Shown: positions 53,771-62,464 of the stretch, piece by piece
Layout: the number at the start of each line of letters is the position of its first letter
Position numbering within the stretch: position 1 is the first letter of the stretch
Assembly: GCA_016195825.1 (NCBI GenBank)
Contig: JACPYV010000196.1
Span: 1-64,000, forward strand
Direction of reading: 5' to 3'
Length of the DNA stretch: 64,000 nt
DNA from: Burkholderiales bacterium
GTDB lineage: Bacteria; Pseudomonadota; Gammaproteobacteria; Burkholderiales; Burkholderiaceae_C
Notes under the pieces: generated by a model
The model's input: the letters and a program-made list of their open reading frames with translations, nothing else
The model's database searches: none
What the model was told of the DNA's origin: nothing
Position numbers and translations under genes: made by a program

Positions 53771-54757
53771 TCAGGCCGCGAGACTGAGCCGATCTCTTCC
53801 GGCGTGCTTGGCGATGTACAGCGCCTCGTCGGCGGCCTGCAGCAGGGCCTGCGCGCTCAGGTAGGGGTGGGCCGGGCTGGCCGCCGCGAGGCCCACGCTG
53901 ATGGTCAGGCCGCCCATGCCGTCGGGCAGGCGAAGCGCGCGCAGTTCGTCGCGCAGGGACTCCAGCACGCCCTGCGCCTCGGCCATGCCGAAGCCGGGCA
54001 GCAGCGCGACGAATTCCTCGCCGCCGAGCCGTGCGACGACGTCGGTGTCGCGCTTGAAACGCTCGCTGAGCAAGGTCGCCACGCGCCGCAAGGCCTGGTC
54101 CCCCACAGCCGGGCCATGGGTGAGGTTGAAGTGCTTGAACTGGTCCAGGTCCAGCACCGCCAGCGCCAGCAGCCCGCGCAGGCGCTGGGCGCGCTTGAAC
54201 TCGCGCCGCAGCGCTTCGTCGAAGGCACGCTGGTTGGCGATGCCGGTCAGCGCATCGATGCGTGCGAGGCTGGCCAGCTCGCGCTGGTTGGCCTCCAGCG
54301 CCGCCTGGGCCTCGTGCAGCAGATGGCGCTGCTGGGCCAGTTCACGCTTGAGTTCGCGGGCGTCCTGGTCCTGCTGCCACAGCGAGCCGCGGGCGCGCAG
54401 CATGGCATGGCCGATGCGGTCCAGCTCGACGGCCAGGCCCGGCGCCGGGGTCGCGTCCTCGGGCGTCAACGGCACAGGGGCCGACTCCATCGCCTCGCAG
54501 CCAGCGGCCAGCCGGCGCAGCGGGCGCAGCAGCAGCGCCTCCAGGAACAGCAGTTGCGCGGCGCTGAGCAGCAGCACCAGCCAGGCCATGCGGGCCAGGC
54601 CTTCGCCACGCGCCTCGAAGCCGCCCAGGCTCCACTCGAACACGGCCACGATGACGCCGGTCAGCAGCGGCACGCCCAACGTCAGCCGCAACCGCAGCGA
54701 GCCCAGCCGGCGCGGCTCGGCGTGGTCCAGGGTTTCGGCGAGGGAATCGGTGCTCAT
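53771..54757 (-). CDS. Membrane diguanylate cyclase (GGDEF)
   Basis: A 328-residue protein with two membrane segments (about 30-47 and 60-80), a HAMP-like/coiled-coil link (ELKRELAQQRHLLHEAQAAL) and a C-terminal GGDEF domain with an intact active site GGEEF and an inhibitory I-site RDTD five residues before it. It should make c-di-GMP with product inhibition. ATG 54757 is chosen; a GTG at 54778 would add seven residues. Confidence 0.9.
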   Translation of the reverse strand: MSTDSLAETLDHAEPRRLGSLRLRLTLGVPLLTGVIVAVFEWSLGGFEARGEGLARMAWLVLLLSAAQLLFLEALLLRPLRRLAAGCEAMESAPVPLTPEDATPAPGLAVELDRIGHAMLRARGSLWQQDQDARELKRELAQQRHLLHEAQAALEANQRELASLARIDALTGIANQRAFDEALRREFKRAQRLRGLLALAVLDLDQFKHFNLTHGPAVGDQALRRVATLLSERFKRDTDVVARLGGEEFVALLPGFGMAEAQGVLESLRDELRALRLPDGMGGLTISVGLAAASPAHPYLSAQALLQAADEALYIAKHAGRDRLSLAA

Positions 54758-54862
54758 CGGTGAGGCAGACAGCGACACAAATTGTCACGGCCACACAGGC
54801 CGCTGTGCAGGCTGATTGCCTCGGGGTTTGTCAGGGGTTACGCACGGCGGCGCAAACCGGGC

Positions 54863-55741
54863 TCAATAGGGAACTTGGTCCGAAGGGTATTTCCAGAAGT
54901 CCTTGAGCAGGTAGTTCATCGGCAGGTTCAGCGCGGTGTTCTTGGGCGGGATGGGCTTCAGGAACCAGCGCTCGTAGATGGCATGCGCCTCGCGGCTGGC
55001 GATGAGGCGCTTCATCTCCTCGTCGATGAAGGCCTTGAGCTCCGGGTCGTTCTTGGGCAGCACGATGGACAGCGGCTCGATGGTCAGGAACTTGCCGACG
55101 ACGCGGAACTTGTCCGCGTCGGGCCGCGCGGCCACGATGCCGTACAACAGCACGTCGTCCATGACGAAACCGTCGGCCTGGCCGGCGGCCAGCATCTCCA
55201 TGGCCTTGGCGTGGTCGGGCGCCTCGATGATCTTGATGTGCAGCGCGCGCTCGTTGTTGGCCTGGGTGATGGACTTCAGCGGCGTGGTGCCCTTGGTGGA
55301 GACCATGGTTTTGCCGTCGAACTGGGCCAGGTCGGTGATGCCGCCATCGGCCCTGACGAGGTAGCGCGCACCGGTGATGTAGTGGGGAACGGTGAAGTTG
55401 ACCTTCTCGCGGCGCTCGGCGTTGTTGGTCGTCGAGCCGCATTCAAGGTCGGCCTTGCCGTCCACCACCATCTGGATGCGGTTGGCCGGCGTGACCAGCA
55501 GGAACTGCGGGTCCAGCGTGTTCATCTTCAGCTTCTTGCGCAGGCCTTCCGCCAGCTTGAGGCATAGATCCACCGCATAGCCGACGGGCCGGCCGTCGGG
55601 CAGCAGATAGCTGAAGGGCACGGACGACTCTCGGTGCGCGAGCACGATGCGGCCGCTGGACTTGATGCGCTCCAGCGCAGGGCCCGCGGCGGCAGTGCCA
55701 GCGAGACCGAGGGCGAGCAGGAAAGGCAGCAGGGTTTTCAT
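54863..55741 (-). CDS. Periplasmic amino-acid-binding protein (GltI-like)
   Basis: A 292-residue solute-binding protein of the amino acid ABC family 3: signal peptide (MKTLLPFLLALGLAGTAAA), then LERIKSSGRIVLAHRESSVPFSY, GYAVDLCLKLAE, ADLECGSTTNNAERR and the long GltI-type C-terminus (NLPMNYLLKDFWKYPSDQ). Such proteins bind glutamate/aspartate. No permease or ATPase is adjacent, so it is an orphan here. Confidence 0.88.
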   Translation of the reverse strand: MKTLLPFLLALGLAGTAAAGPALERIKSSGRIVLAHRESSVPFSYLLPDGRPVGYAVDLCLKLAEGLRKKLKMNTLDPQFLLVTPANRIQMVVDGKADLECGSTTNNAERREKVNFTVPHYITGARYLVRADGGITDLAQFDGKTMVSTKGTTPLKSITQANNERALHIKIIEAPDHAKAMEMLAAGQADGFVMDDVLLYGIVAARPDADKFRVVGKFLTIEPLSIVLPKNDPELKAFIDEEMKRLIASREAHAIYERWFLKPIPPKNTALNLPMNYLLKDFWKYPSDQVPY

Positions 55742-55778
55742 GGCGGGACCATTGTGATGCAGCCCCTAGAGTGCGGCC

Positions 55779-56489
55779 ATGCGAAGTTGGCTCTTGCTGA
55801 GTTTGGGCGTGTTGGCCGGCCCGGCCGGGGCCGACCCGGGCTACTACATCGTCACGCCCTACGACCAGGCCGGCCGTCTCGGCGCGGAGCTGCGTTACTG
55901 GACGACGAAGGCCCCCAACGAAGAGGCCGTGCTGTGGCCCGAGCTGGGTCTGAGCTGGGGCGTCAACACGCGCTGGACGACGCGGCTGCTGGCGAGCTGG
56001 GAGGGCGAAAGCCTGCGCGGCGCCAAGCTGGAGACCTGGAACTGGGTCAACGAGGTCATGCTGACCCAGGGCGAGAAACCCTATGACCTGGCCCTCCACG
56101 CCCAGCTCATCCGCAACCGCCAGGACCGGACCAACGCGCTGGAGCTGGGCCCCGTCTGGCAGACTGACCTCGGCCGCCTCAGGCTCAACGCCAGCGCCTT
56201 CTGGGAGTACGACAGCGACAAGCACGACACGCGGCTCAAGCTGCAGTGGCGCGGTGTCTGGCGCGTGGTGCCTGGCTGGCGCGCGGGCTTGGAGGGCTTC
56301 AGCGAGGTCGGTCGGTGGAACGACTGGGCGCCGCGGGCCCGCCAGTCGCACCGCGCCGGGCCGGCGCTGCTGGCCACGCTGTGGGACGAGGGGCCGGACA
56401 CCGTGACGCTGAACACGGCCTACCTGTTCGGCAAGGTCTACGGCCGCCGCGGCGAGATGTTCACGATGCAGCTGCAGTGGCTGCGCTGA
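55779..56489 (+). CDS. Exported beta-strand-rich protein, outer-membrane-like
   Basis: A 236-residue protein with a signal peptide (MRSWLLLSLGVLAGPAGA) and alternating hydrophobic/polar strands rich in Trp, Tyr and Arg (ELRYWTT, LNASAFWEYDSD, RLKLQWRGVWRV). It ends in a strand, FTMQLQWLR. This suggests a small outer-membrane beta-barrel, function unknown. It is divergent from the binding-protein gene; the 3' end overlaps the next convergent gene by 29 bases. Confidence 0.65.
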   Translation: MRSWLLLSLGVLAGPAGADPGYYIVTPYDQAGRLGAELRYWTTKAPNEEAVLWPELGLSWGVNTRWTTRLLASWEGESLRGAKLETWNWVNEVMLTQGEKPYDLALHAQLIRNRQDRTNALELGPVWQTDLGRLRLNASAFWEYDSDKHDTRLKLQWRGVWRVVPGWRAGLEGFSEVGRWNDWAPRARQSHRAGPALLATLWDEGPDTVTLNTAYLFGKVYGRRGEMFTMQLQWLR

Positions 56490-57561
56490 GGTCGGCCGTG
56501 GCGAGGGTCCGGTTGCGGCCGCCGCGCTTGGCTTCGTAGAGCGCCCGGTCGGCCGCGGACAGCAGGTCGGCGAAGCGGGTCGCCTCGGCCGGCAGCATGG
56601 CCAGGCCGACGGACAGCGTGGCGCTGACCGTGCCGCCCTCGGGCGTCACAAAGGTGGCGTCCTGCACCATCAGCCGGATGCGCTCCGCCACCTCGCGGGC
56701 GCCGGCCAGGTCGGTGCGCGGCAGCAGCACGACGAACTCCTCGCCGCCGTAGCGCGCAGCCAGGTCGCCGGTGCGCAGCGACCGCAGGATCAGGCCGCCC
56801 ACCTGGCGCAGCACCTCGTCACCGGCCGGGTGGCCGTGGCTGTCGTTGATGGCCTTGAAGTGGTCGATGTCCAGGAACAAGCAAGCCAGCGGGTAGCGGT
56901 GGCGCACGGCCTGGCTGAACTCGATCAGGCTGCGATGGTCGAAGTAGCGGCGGTTGTGCACGCCGGTAAGGCCGTCGGTCATGCCGGCCCGCCGCAGCCG
57001 CTCGCGGTTGAGCATGCTCTCGATCGCGATGGCTGCGATGGCCGCGAGCCGGTCCAGGAACTTGGTGCCCGAGGCGGCGTCGTAGCGCTCGGGGTCACGC
57101 GAACCCAGGTGCAGGCTGCCGATCAGCAGGCCCTGGCGGATCAGCGGCAGCAGCGCTGCGGAGCGCACGCCGGCAGCAGGCTCGAAGGCCCTGGCCAGCA
57201 GCGGTGCGTCCGGCCCGGGGCCGATGAGGCGGGTGGTGCGCGCCGCGCCGAACAAGTCCTTCAGCGGCGCGTGGCCGTCCAGCAGCCTGGGCGCCTTGAC
57301 CATAGGCAGGGCCGGCAGCGCGCGGCGCAGCTCTTCCTCGGGGTCCAGCAGCCACAGCTCGGCGGCGTCCAGCCCGAAGTCGTCACGGCAGTCCACCAGC
57401 AGCAGGTTGACCAGCTCCTCCATCGAGCTGACGGCCATGAGCCGGCGCTCCAGCGCGTCGAAGCGGTCCAGCTTGCGCTCGTTCGCGTGGGCGGCGTCGA
57501 GCAGGGCCTGCAGCTGGCGGCGCAGTTCCTGGACTTGGGCTTGAGGGTCGGGCGAGGTCAT
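56461..57561 (-). CDS. DUF484/GAF-GGDEF diguanylate cyclase
   Basis: A 366-residue cytoplasmic protein: N-terminal coiled coil (QVQELRRQLQALLDAAHANE), a DUF484/GAF-like sensor (about 35-180) and a GGDEF domain with intact active site YGGEEF and an I-site RTGD five residues before it. It should make c-di-GMP in response to a cytoplasmic ligand. ATG 57561 overlaps the stop of the upstream pseudouridine synthase (ATGA). Confidence 0.9.
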   Translation of the reverse strand: MTSPDPQAQVQELRRQLQALLDAAHANERKLDRFDALERRLMAVSSMEELVNLLLVDCRDDFGLDAAELWLLDPEEELRRALPALPMVKAPRLLDGHAPLKDLFGAARTTRLIGPGPDAPLLARAFEPAAGVRSAALLPLIRQGLLIGSLHLGSRDPERYDAASGTKFLDRLAAIAAIAIESMLNRERLRRAGMTDGLTGVHNRRYFDHRSLIEFSQAVRHRYPLACLFLDIDHFKAINDSHGHPAGDEVLRQVGGLILRSLRTGDLAARYGGEEFVVLLPRTDLAGAREVAERIRLMVQDATFVTPEGGTVSATLSVGLAMLPAEATRFADLLSAADRALYEAKRGGRNRTLATADLSAATAAAS

Positions 57562-58463
57562 GGCCGCACGATTGTCGCGGTGCCGCGCGCGAAGCTGCGT
57601 GACAGGCCGGTGAGCGGGTCCACAAACGCGATCGCGCGCGCCACCAGTTGCAGCGGCGCGTCGAAGCGCGGCGGGCTTTCGTGCGGCTGCAGCACGGGGT
57701 AGATGCGGTCGCCGACCAGGGGCAGGCCCACAGCGCTCATCTGCGCGCGCAGTTGGTGCTTGATGCCGGTGCTGGGGCGCAGCTCGTAGCGGGCCAGGCC
57801 GGCGGGGAGGTGCTCGACGAGATCGACCCAAGTCTCGGCATTGGGCTCGCCGGCCACGGCCTGCATCTGCATGAAGGACTCACCGCCGCGCTCGACCAGG
57901 CGATGGCGCAGCACGCGCGGCCAGGGCCCCTCGCCCACCGGCGCGACGGCCTCGTAGACCTTGCTGACCACGCGGTCACGGAACAGGTTCTGGTAGGCGG
58001 CCCGCTCGGCCGCGCGCAGGCTGAACACCACCAGCCCGGCCGTCTCGCGGTCCAGCCGGTGGATGGGGCTGAGTTCGGCCAGCCCGGTGGCACGGCGCAG
58101 CCGAGTCAGCAGCGTCTGCTGCACGTAGGCACCGCCCGGCGTGACGGGCAGGAAATGCGGCTTGTCGGCCACCAGCAGGTGTTCGTCCTGGAAGACGATG
58201 TGCTCAGCGAACGGGATCTCGGGCTCGGCGTCGTGCTGGCGCCAGTAGAAAACGCGGCGGTTCGGGCGGTAGCCGCCGGCCAGCGGTGCGCCGGTCTCGT
58301 CGACGACCTCGCCGCGGGCGATGCGCGCGGGCCAGTCGGCCACCAGAGGCAGGCGCTCGGCGAGGAAGGCAGCCAGCGTCGCCCAGGGGCCGGGCGGGCA
58401 GAACACGGCGCTGGCACCCACGCCGTCGTGCAGCGGCAGCAGCGGCTTGGGCGCCCGGGCCAC
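57558..58463 (-). CDS. RluA-family RNA pseudouridine synthase
   Basis: A 301-residue synthase: catalytic motif HRLDRETAGLVV with the essential Asp, KPHFLPVTPGG, and the C-terminal RPSTGIKHQLRAQM plus GDRIYP. It resembles the TruC/RluA group that modifies tRNA U32/U65 or 23S rRNA. GTG 58463 is the likely start; it overlaps the TAG stop of the upstream gene (TAGTG). Confidence 0.88.
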   Translation of the reverse strand: MARAPKPLLPLHDGVGASAVFCPPGPWATLAAFLAERLPLVADWPARIARGEVVDETGAPLAGGYRPNRRVFYWRQHDAEPEIPFAEHIVFQDEHLLVADKPHFLPVTPGGAYVQQTLLTRLRRATGLAELSPIHRLDRETAGLVVFSLRAAERAAYQNLFRDRVVSKVYEAVAPVGEGPWPRVLRHRLVERGGESFMQMQAVAGEPNAETWVDLVEHLPAGLARYELRPSTGIKHQLRAQMSAVGLPLVGDRIYPVLQPHESPPRFDAPLQLVARAIAFVDPLTGLSRSFARGTATIVRP

Positions 58464-59365
58464 TACTCGATGCGCGGCCCGCCGCGGGCGCGCTCGTCCA
58501 TGTAGGTGTTCAGGCGCTTGAGATCCTGCGGTTCGGCACGGTCGCCTCGCCACTCGCGCACCCAGGTCTCGCGGTTGGGCTCGCGGGCCAGCTCGCGCAC
58601 CGCGGCGTCGATGGCCTCGATGTGGCGTCGGCCCTCAGGCGTGCGACTGCAGGACACCGTCGCCAGCAGCGTGCTCAGCCCCTCAGCCACCGGCAGCGCG
58701 ACCAGCGCGCCGGGGTCGCCCGCACGCGCCAAGTAGTCCTTGACGACGGCCGGGTACTCCAGCGTGTAGTCCATGCGGCCGGCACGCAGCATGTCCAGCA
58801 GCTGCGTGCTCAGTTGGGCACCAACGGCAAGGCGCGGCACGACCTGCTGGGTCAGCAGGCTGTCGATCTGGGCGCCGAAGGCGCGGTCGCGGGCCAACAG
58901 CAGGCGCAGCTCGGGTCGCTTCAGCAGCTCGGCCAGCACCAGGCGGCCGTCCTGCGGCCGGCCCTGGGCCAGCTGGGGCAGCAGCTCGCGGCGCACGATG
59001 ACGTGGATCTCGCGCGAGACCAGCGGCGGGTAGAGATGCGAGAAATACAGCCACTGCAGCCGCTCGGGCGTGCGCACATGCAGCGTCGAGCACAGCGTCT
59101 GGCCGCTGCGGCTCTCAGCCTCGTAGCGGGCCGTGCTGGCCTCGACGAACTCATGCCGCTGCGCGGGCATGCGCGCCAGCAGCACGCGCATGAATCCGTC
59201 CACCTCGCCATGACCCAGCTCGGCGATGCTGCGCGGCGCCCGGCCCTGCACGAAGCTGAAATGCGGCGGCACGTCCTGGGCCACCCAGCGGATGGCCTCG
59301 ACGGGCGGCGCGGCCTGGGCCGTCATGGCCATGCTGAGCGCAGCCGCGACCCGCCAGCGAAGCAT
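58463..59365 (-). CDS. TIGR02285-like periplasmic binding-fold protein
   Basis: A 300-residue exported protein with a short signal peptide (about 1-18, ending AQA) and a bacterial extracellular solute-binding fold: IRWVAQDVPPHFSF, FMRVLLARMPAQRHEF, and LDMLRAGRMDYTLEYP. This is the TIGR02285 type of orphan binding-like proteins with no known ligand. It lies between the MurA-like gene (3-base gap) and the pseudouridine synthase. Confidence 0.72.
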   Translation of the reverse strand: MLRWRVAAALSMAMTAQAAPPVEAIRWVAQDVPPHFSFVQGRAPRSIAELGHGEVDGFMRVLLARMPAQRHEFVEASTARYEAESRSGQTLCSTLHVRTPERLQWLYFSHLYPPLVSREIHVIVRRELLPQLAQGRPQDGRLVLAELLKRPELRLLLARDRAFGAQIDSLLTQQVVPRLAVGAQLSTQLLDMLRAGRMDYTLEYPAVVKDYLARAGDPGALVALPVAEGLSTLLATVSCSRTPEGRRHIEAIDAAVRELAREPNRETWVREWRGDRAEPQDLKRLNTYMDERARGGPRIE

Positions 59366-59368
59366 CGG

Positions 59369-60670
59369 TCAGTCTCCTTCGACCCACTCCATGCGGGCGC
59401 CGAGTTCGCCGATGTGCTCGACGAAGTTCGGGTGGGCGCGGCGGATCGGTGTCGCGTTCTTGATCACGCTCTTTCCCGGGATGCTGGCCGCCACCATCAG
59501 CAGCGCAATGGCCACGCGGATGATGTACGGGCTCTCCACCTCGGCCGGGCTCAGCGGCTTGCCGCCGAAGGTGATCATGCGGTGCGGGTCGCTCAGGAAG
59601 GCGTGCGCCCCGAACTTGGCCAGCTCGCTGGTCCAGCCCATCGCGCCGTCGTAGATCTTGTTCCAGAACATCACGCTGCCCTCGGCCTTGACGCCCAGGG
59701 CCACGAAGATGGGCAGCAGGTCCACCGGCACATAGGGCCAGGGCGCGGCTTCCACCTTCTGCAGGATGTTGCGCGTGAACGGCTCCTTGACCTTCAGCGG
59801 CCCCGAAGTCACGCAGCGGCTCCAGCCGTCCTCATGGAGGATCTGCACGCCAAACTTGGCGAAGGTGCGGTCCAGCAGAGGGAACATTTCCGGCGCGCTG
59901 TTCTTCACGCGCACGTCGCCGCCGGTGATGGCGCCCAGCGCCAGAAAGGTGACGATCTCGTGGAAGTCTTCTGTGAAGGTGTAGTCGGTGCCACCGAGTT
60001 CGTCGACGCCGCTGATCTTCAGTTTGGACGTGCCATGGCCTTCGATGCGCGCGCCCAGCAGCGACATGAAGTTGCAGAACTCCTGCACATGCGGCTCGCT
60101 GGCCGCGTTGGTCAGCGTCGAGACGCCATCGGCCAGCGCGGCGCACAGCACGAAGTTCTCGGTCGTCGTGACGGAGGCGTAGTCCGTCCAGTGCGCATTG
60201 GCCGTCAGGGGCCGGTGCACGCGCAGGATGAGGCCGTCGGGAAGGCGCTCCACCTGGGCGCCGAAGCGCTCGAAAACCTCCACATGCGGGTCAATCTCGC
60301 GCGCACCCAGCGTGCAGCCCTTGACGTCGTCCTCAATGCGCGCGGCGCCGAAGCGGGCCATCAGGCCGGGCACCAGCATGATGGAGGAGCGCATCTCCTC
60401 GGGCAGACGGTCGACATTGGGGTCGAAATGGGTGTGCTCGTGGTGGACGTCCAGGATGCCGGTCTTGAAGTCCAGCTCGACCTTGGAGCCCAGCTTGCGG
60501 AAGACCTCGACGATCTTCTTCACGTCGGTGATCTCGGGCACGCCGCGCAGCCTCACGGGCTGCCGGGTCAGCAGCGTGGCGCACAGGATGGGCAGGACGG
60601 CGTTCTTGTTGGCCGAGGGGGTGATGCGGCCCGAGAGGGGCGTGCCGCCGTGGACGATCAGGTGGGACAT
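59369..60670 (-). CDS. MurA-like enolpyruvyl transferase (divergent)
   Basis: A 433-residue EPSP/MurA-fold enzyme. Key residues of MurA are kept: Lys22-Asn23 (PSANKNAVLP) and the catalytic loop Cys119 (KGCTLGAREID). Family landmarks RSSIMLVPGLMARFG and PEMFPLLDRTF are present, but the C-terminal half departs from normal MurA: KIYDGAMGWTSELAKFGAHAF and HPNFVEHIGELGARM replace the usual RFMFVPEL and ERxxxxLxxLG motifs. It may be a second MurA or a paralogue with another acceptor. It heads a four-gene coupled operon. Confidence 0.78.
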   Translation of the reverse strand: MSHLIVHGGTPLSGRITPSANKNAVLPILCATLLTRQPVRLRGVPEITDVKKIVEVFRKLGSKVELDFKTGILDVHHEHTHFDPNVDRLPEEMRSSIMLVPGLMARFGAARIEDDVKGCTLGAREIDPHVEVFERFGAQVERLPDGLILRVHRPLTANAHWTDYASVTTTENFVLCAALADGVSTLTNAASEPHVQEFCNFMSLLGARIEGHGTSKLKISGVDELGGTDYTFTEDFHEIVTFLALGAITGGDVRVKNSAPEMFPLLDRTFAKFGVQILHEDGWSRCVTSGPLKVKEPFTRNILQKVEAAPWPYVPVDLLPIFVALGVKAEGSVMFWNKIYDGAMGWTSELAKFGAHAFLSDPHRMITFGGKPLSPAEVESPYIIRVAIALLMVAASIPGKSVIKNATPIRRAHPNFVEHIGELGARMEWVEGD

Positions 60671-60740
60671 GGGTGCAGGCTCGAAGCGAGGGCGCGATTG
60701 TCGGGCTTCGCCGAAAACCGCAGGATTTCTTCAGGAAACA

Positions 60741-61544
60741 TCAGGTTTCAGGGTCCAGCCGCCTGGCACGCGCCAGCCGCCAGGCGTCAGCCGGGTCGGT
60801 GAACACCTGCTCGGCCGTGGTACCGGTCTCGCGAGCCCGGGCGTCGATGGCGATGCGCTTGTCGAAGACGTAGCACTCGCCTTGCCAGTCCTGGGCGGCG
60901 TCGGGGAAGGCCTCCAGGAAGTTCAGGATGCCGCCGTCCAACTGCGCCACCTTCAGGCCGCGCTGCTGCATCCAGGCCGCCGTTTTCTCGCAGCGGATGC
61001 CGCCGGTGCAGTACATGGCCACCGTCTTGCCCTGCCATTCATCGCGGTGCGCCTCGACGTAGGCCGGGAAGTCGCGGAAGTGGGCCACGCCAGGGTCGAT
61101 GGCGCCACGAAAGCGCCCGAGCTTGAACTCGAAGCTGTTGCGGTTGTCCAGCACCACCGTGTCAGGGTCATCCAGCAGCTCGCGCCAGCGCTGCGGGCTG
61201 ACATGGGTACCGATGTCGGCGCCGCTGACGGCGCCAGACACCCCGGGAATGCCGAAGGCAACGATCTCACGCTTGACCGACACCTTCAGCAGGCTGAACG
61301 GCGAGCGCTCGCAGGCGTTGTGCTTGAAGTGCAGCCCCGCCAGGCCCGGCTGGGCCTGCAGATCGGCCTCGAAGGCGCGAACGCTCTCGGCTTGGCCGGC
61401 GATGGCAGCGCTCAAGCCCTCCTCGGCCACCAGCACGACACCGCCCAGTGCATGGGCGGCGCCGCGTTCACGAAGCCAGACGGCGAATCCGGGCGGATCT
61501 GCCATCGGGGTAAAACGGTAGAAAGAGCTGTGCAGAACGGGCAT
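60741..61544 (-). CDS. trhO: tRNA uridine(34) hydroxylase TrhO (rhodanese-fold)
   Basis: A 267-residue protein of the YceA/TrhO family, which makes 5-hydroxyuridine at U34 of tRNA. It has the N-terminal acylphosphatase-like part (residues 1-95) and a rhodanese domain with catalytic Cys179 (MYCTGGIRCEK). Also present: LDNRNSFEFKLG and VFDKRIAID. ATG 61544 is preferred; an upstream in-frame start at 61601 lacks support. Confidence 0.92.
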   Translation of the reverse strand: MPVLHSSFYRFTPMADPPGFAVWLRERGAAHALGGVVLVAEEGLSAAIAGQAESVRAFEADLQAQPGLAGLHFKHNACERSPFSLLKVSVKREIVAFGIPGVSGAVSGADIGTHVSPQRWRELLDDPDTVVLDNRNSFEFKLGRFRGAIDPGVAHFRDFPAYVEAHRDEWQGKTVAMYCTGGIRCEKTAAWMQQRGLKVAQLDGGILNFLEAFPDAAQDWQGECYVFDKRIAIDARARETGTTAEQVFTDPADAWRLARARRLDPET

Positions 61545-61627
61545 GGAGGCGAATTGTCGGCTCGTACACTGCCGCCCCTGAATTGCCCCCTCGCTGCCCA
61601 TGCACCGGCTGCGACGCCGCCGCCGCC

Positions 61628-62464
61628 ATGTCCGATCGCCTCAAAGTCCTGCCCCAATATCTGATGCCCAAGCTGGCGATGACGCGCCTGGCAGGGCATC
61701 TGGCGTCCAAGCCGCTGGGCGGTGTGACGACCTCGACGATCCGCCGTTTCGTCGCGCGCTACGGGGTGAACATGGCCGAGGCTGCGCAACCCGACATCGC
61801 GGCCTACGCGACCTTCAACGATTTCTTCACGCGGGCGCTGAAGGACGGCGCGCGGCCGCTGGCGCAGGCACCGCTGATCTGCCCGGTGGACGGCGCGATC
61901 AGCCAGGTGGGAAGCATCCAGGGCGACCAGGTCTACCAGGCCAAGGGCCAGGCCTTCTCGACGACCGCGCTGGTGGGCGGTGACGCGGCGCTGGCCGCGC
62001 AGTTCCAGGACGGCCTGTTCGCCAACCTGTACCTGAGCCCCAAGGACTACCACCGCATCCACATGCCCGCGGCCGGCCGGCTGCTGCGCATGGTGCATGT
62101 GCCGGGCGAGCTGTTCTCGGTGAACCCGACCACGGCGCGCGGCGTGCCGGGGCTGTTCGCACGTAACGAGCGCGTGGTCTGCGTGTTCGAGGACGAAGCC
62201 ATCGGCCCATGGGTGCTGGTACTGGTGGGCGCCACCATCGTGGGCAGCATGGCCACCGTGTGGCAGGGCCGGATCAAGCGCGGCGGCGACGTGCGCGAGT
62301 GGACCTATCGAGATCAGGACATCCGCCTCGCCCAGGGCGACGAGATGGGCCGCTTCCTGCTGGGCTCCACCGTCGTCATGCTGTTCCCCAAGAGCGGCCT
62401 GCAGTTCAACCCGGCCTGGCAGCCGGGCGGCGCCATCCGCATGGGCGAACTAATGGCCCGCTGA
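61628..62464 (+). CDS. psd: Phosphatidylserine decarboxylase
   Basis: A 278-residue pro-enzyme that makes phosphatidylethanolamine at the inner membrane. It cleaves itself between Gly246 and Ser247 in the LGST motif (FLLGSTVV), turning Ser247 into the pyruvoyl group. Other landmarks: LMPKLAMTRLAGHLAS, YATFNDFFTRAL and LYLSPKDYHRIHMP. The ATG at 61628 fits the family; an in-frame start at 61583 adds fifteen unlikely residues. The 3' end overlaps the convergent gene by 15 bases. Confidence 0.95.
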   Translation: MSDRLKVLPQYLMPKLAMTRLAGHLASKPLGGVTTSTIRRFVARYGVNMAEAAQPDIAAYATFNDFFTRALKDGARPLAQAPLICPVDGAISQVGSIQGDQVYQAKGQAFSTTALVGGDAALAAQFQDGLFANLYLSPKDYHRIHMPAAGRLLRMVHVPGELFSVNPTTARGVPGLFARNERVVCVFEDEAIGPWVLVLVGATIVGSMATVWQGRIKRGGDVREWTYRDQDIRLAQGDEMGRFLLGSTVVMLFPKSGLQFNPAWQPGGAIRMGELMAR

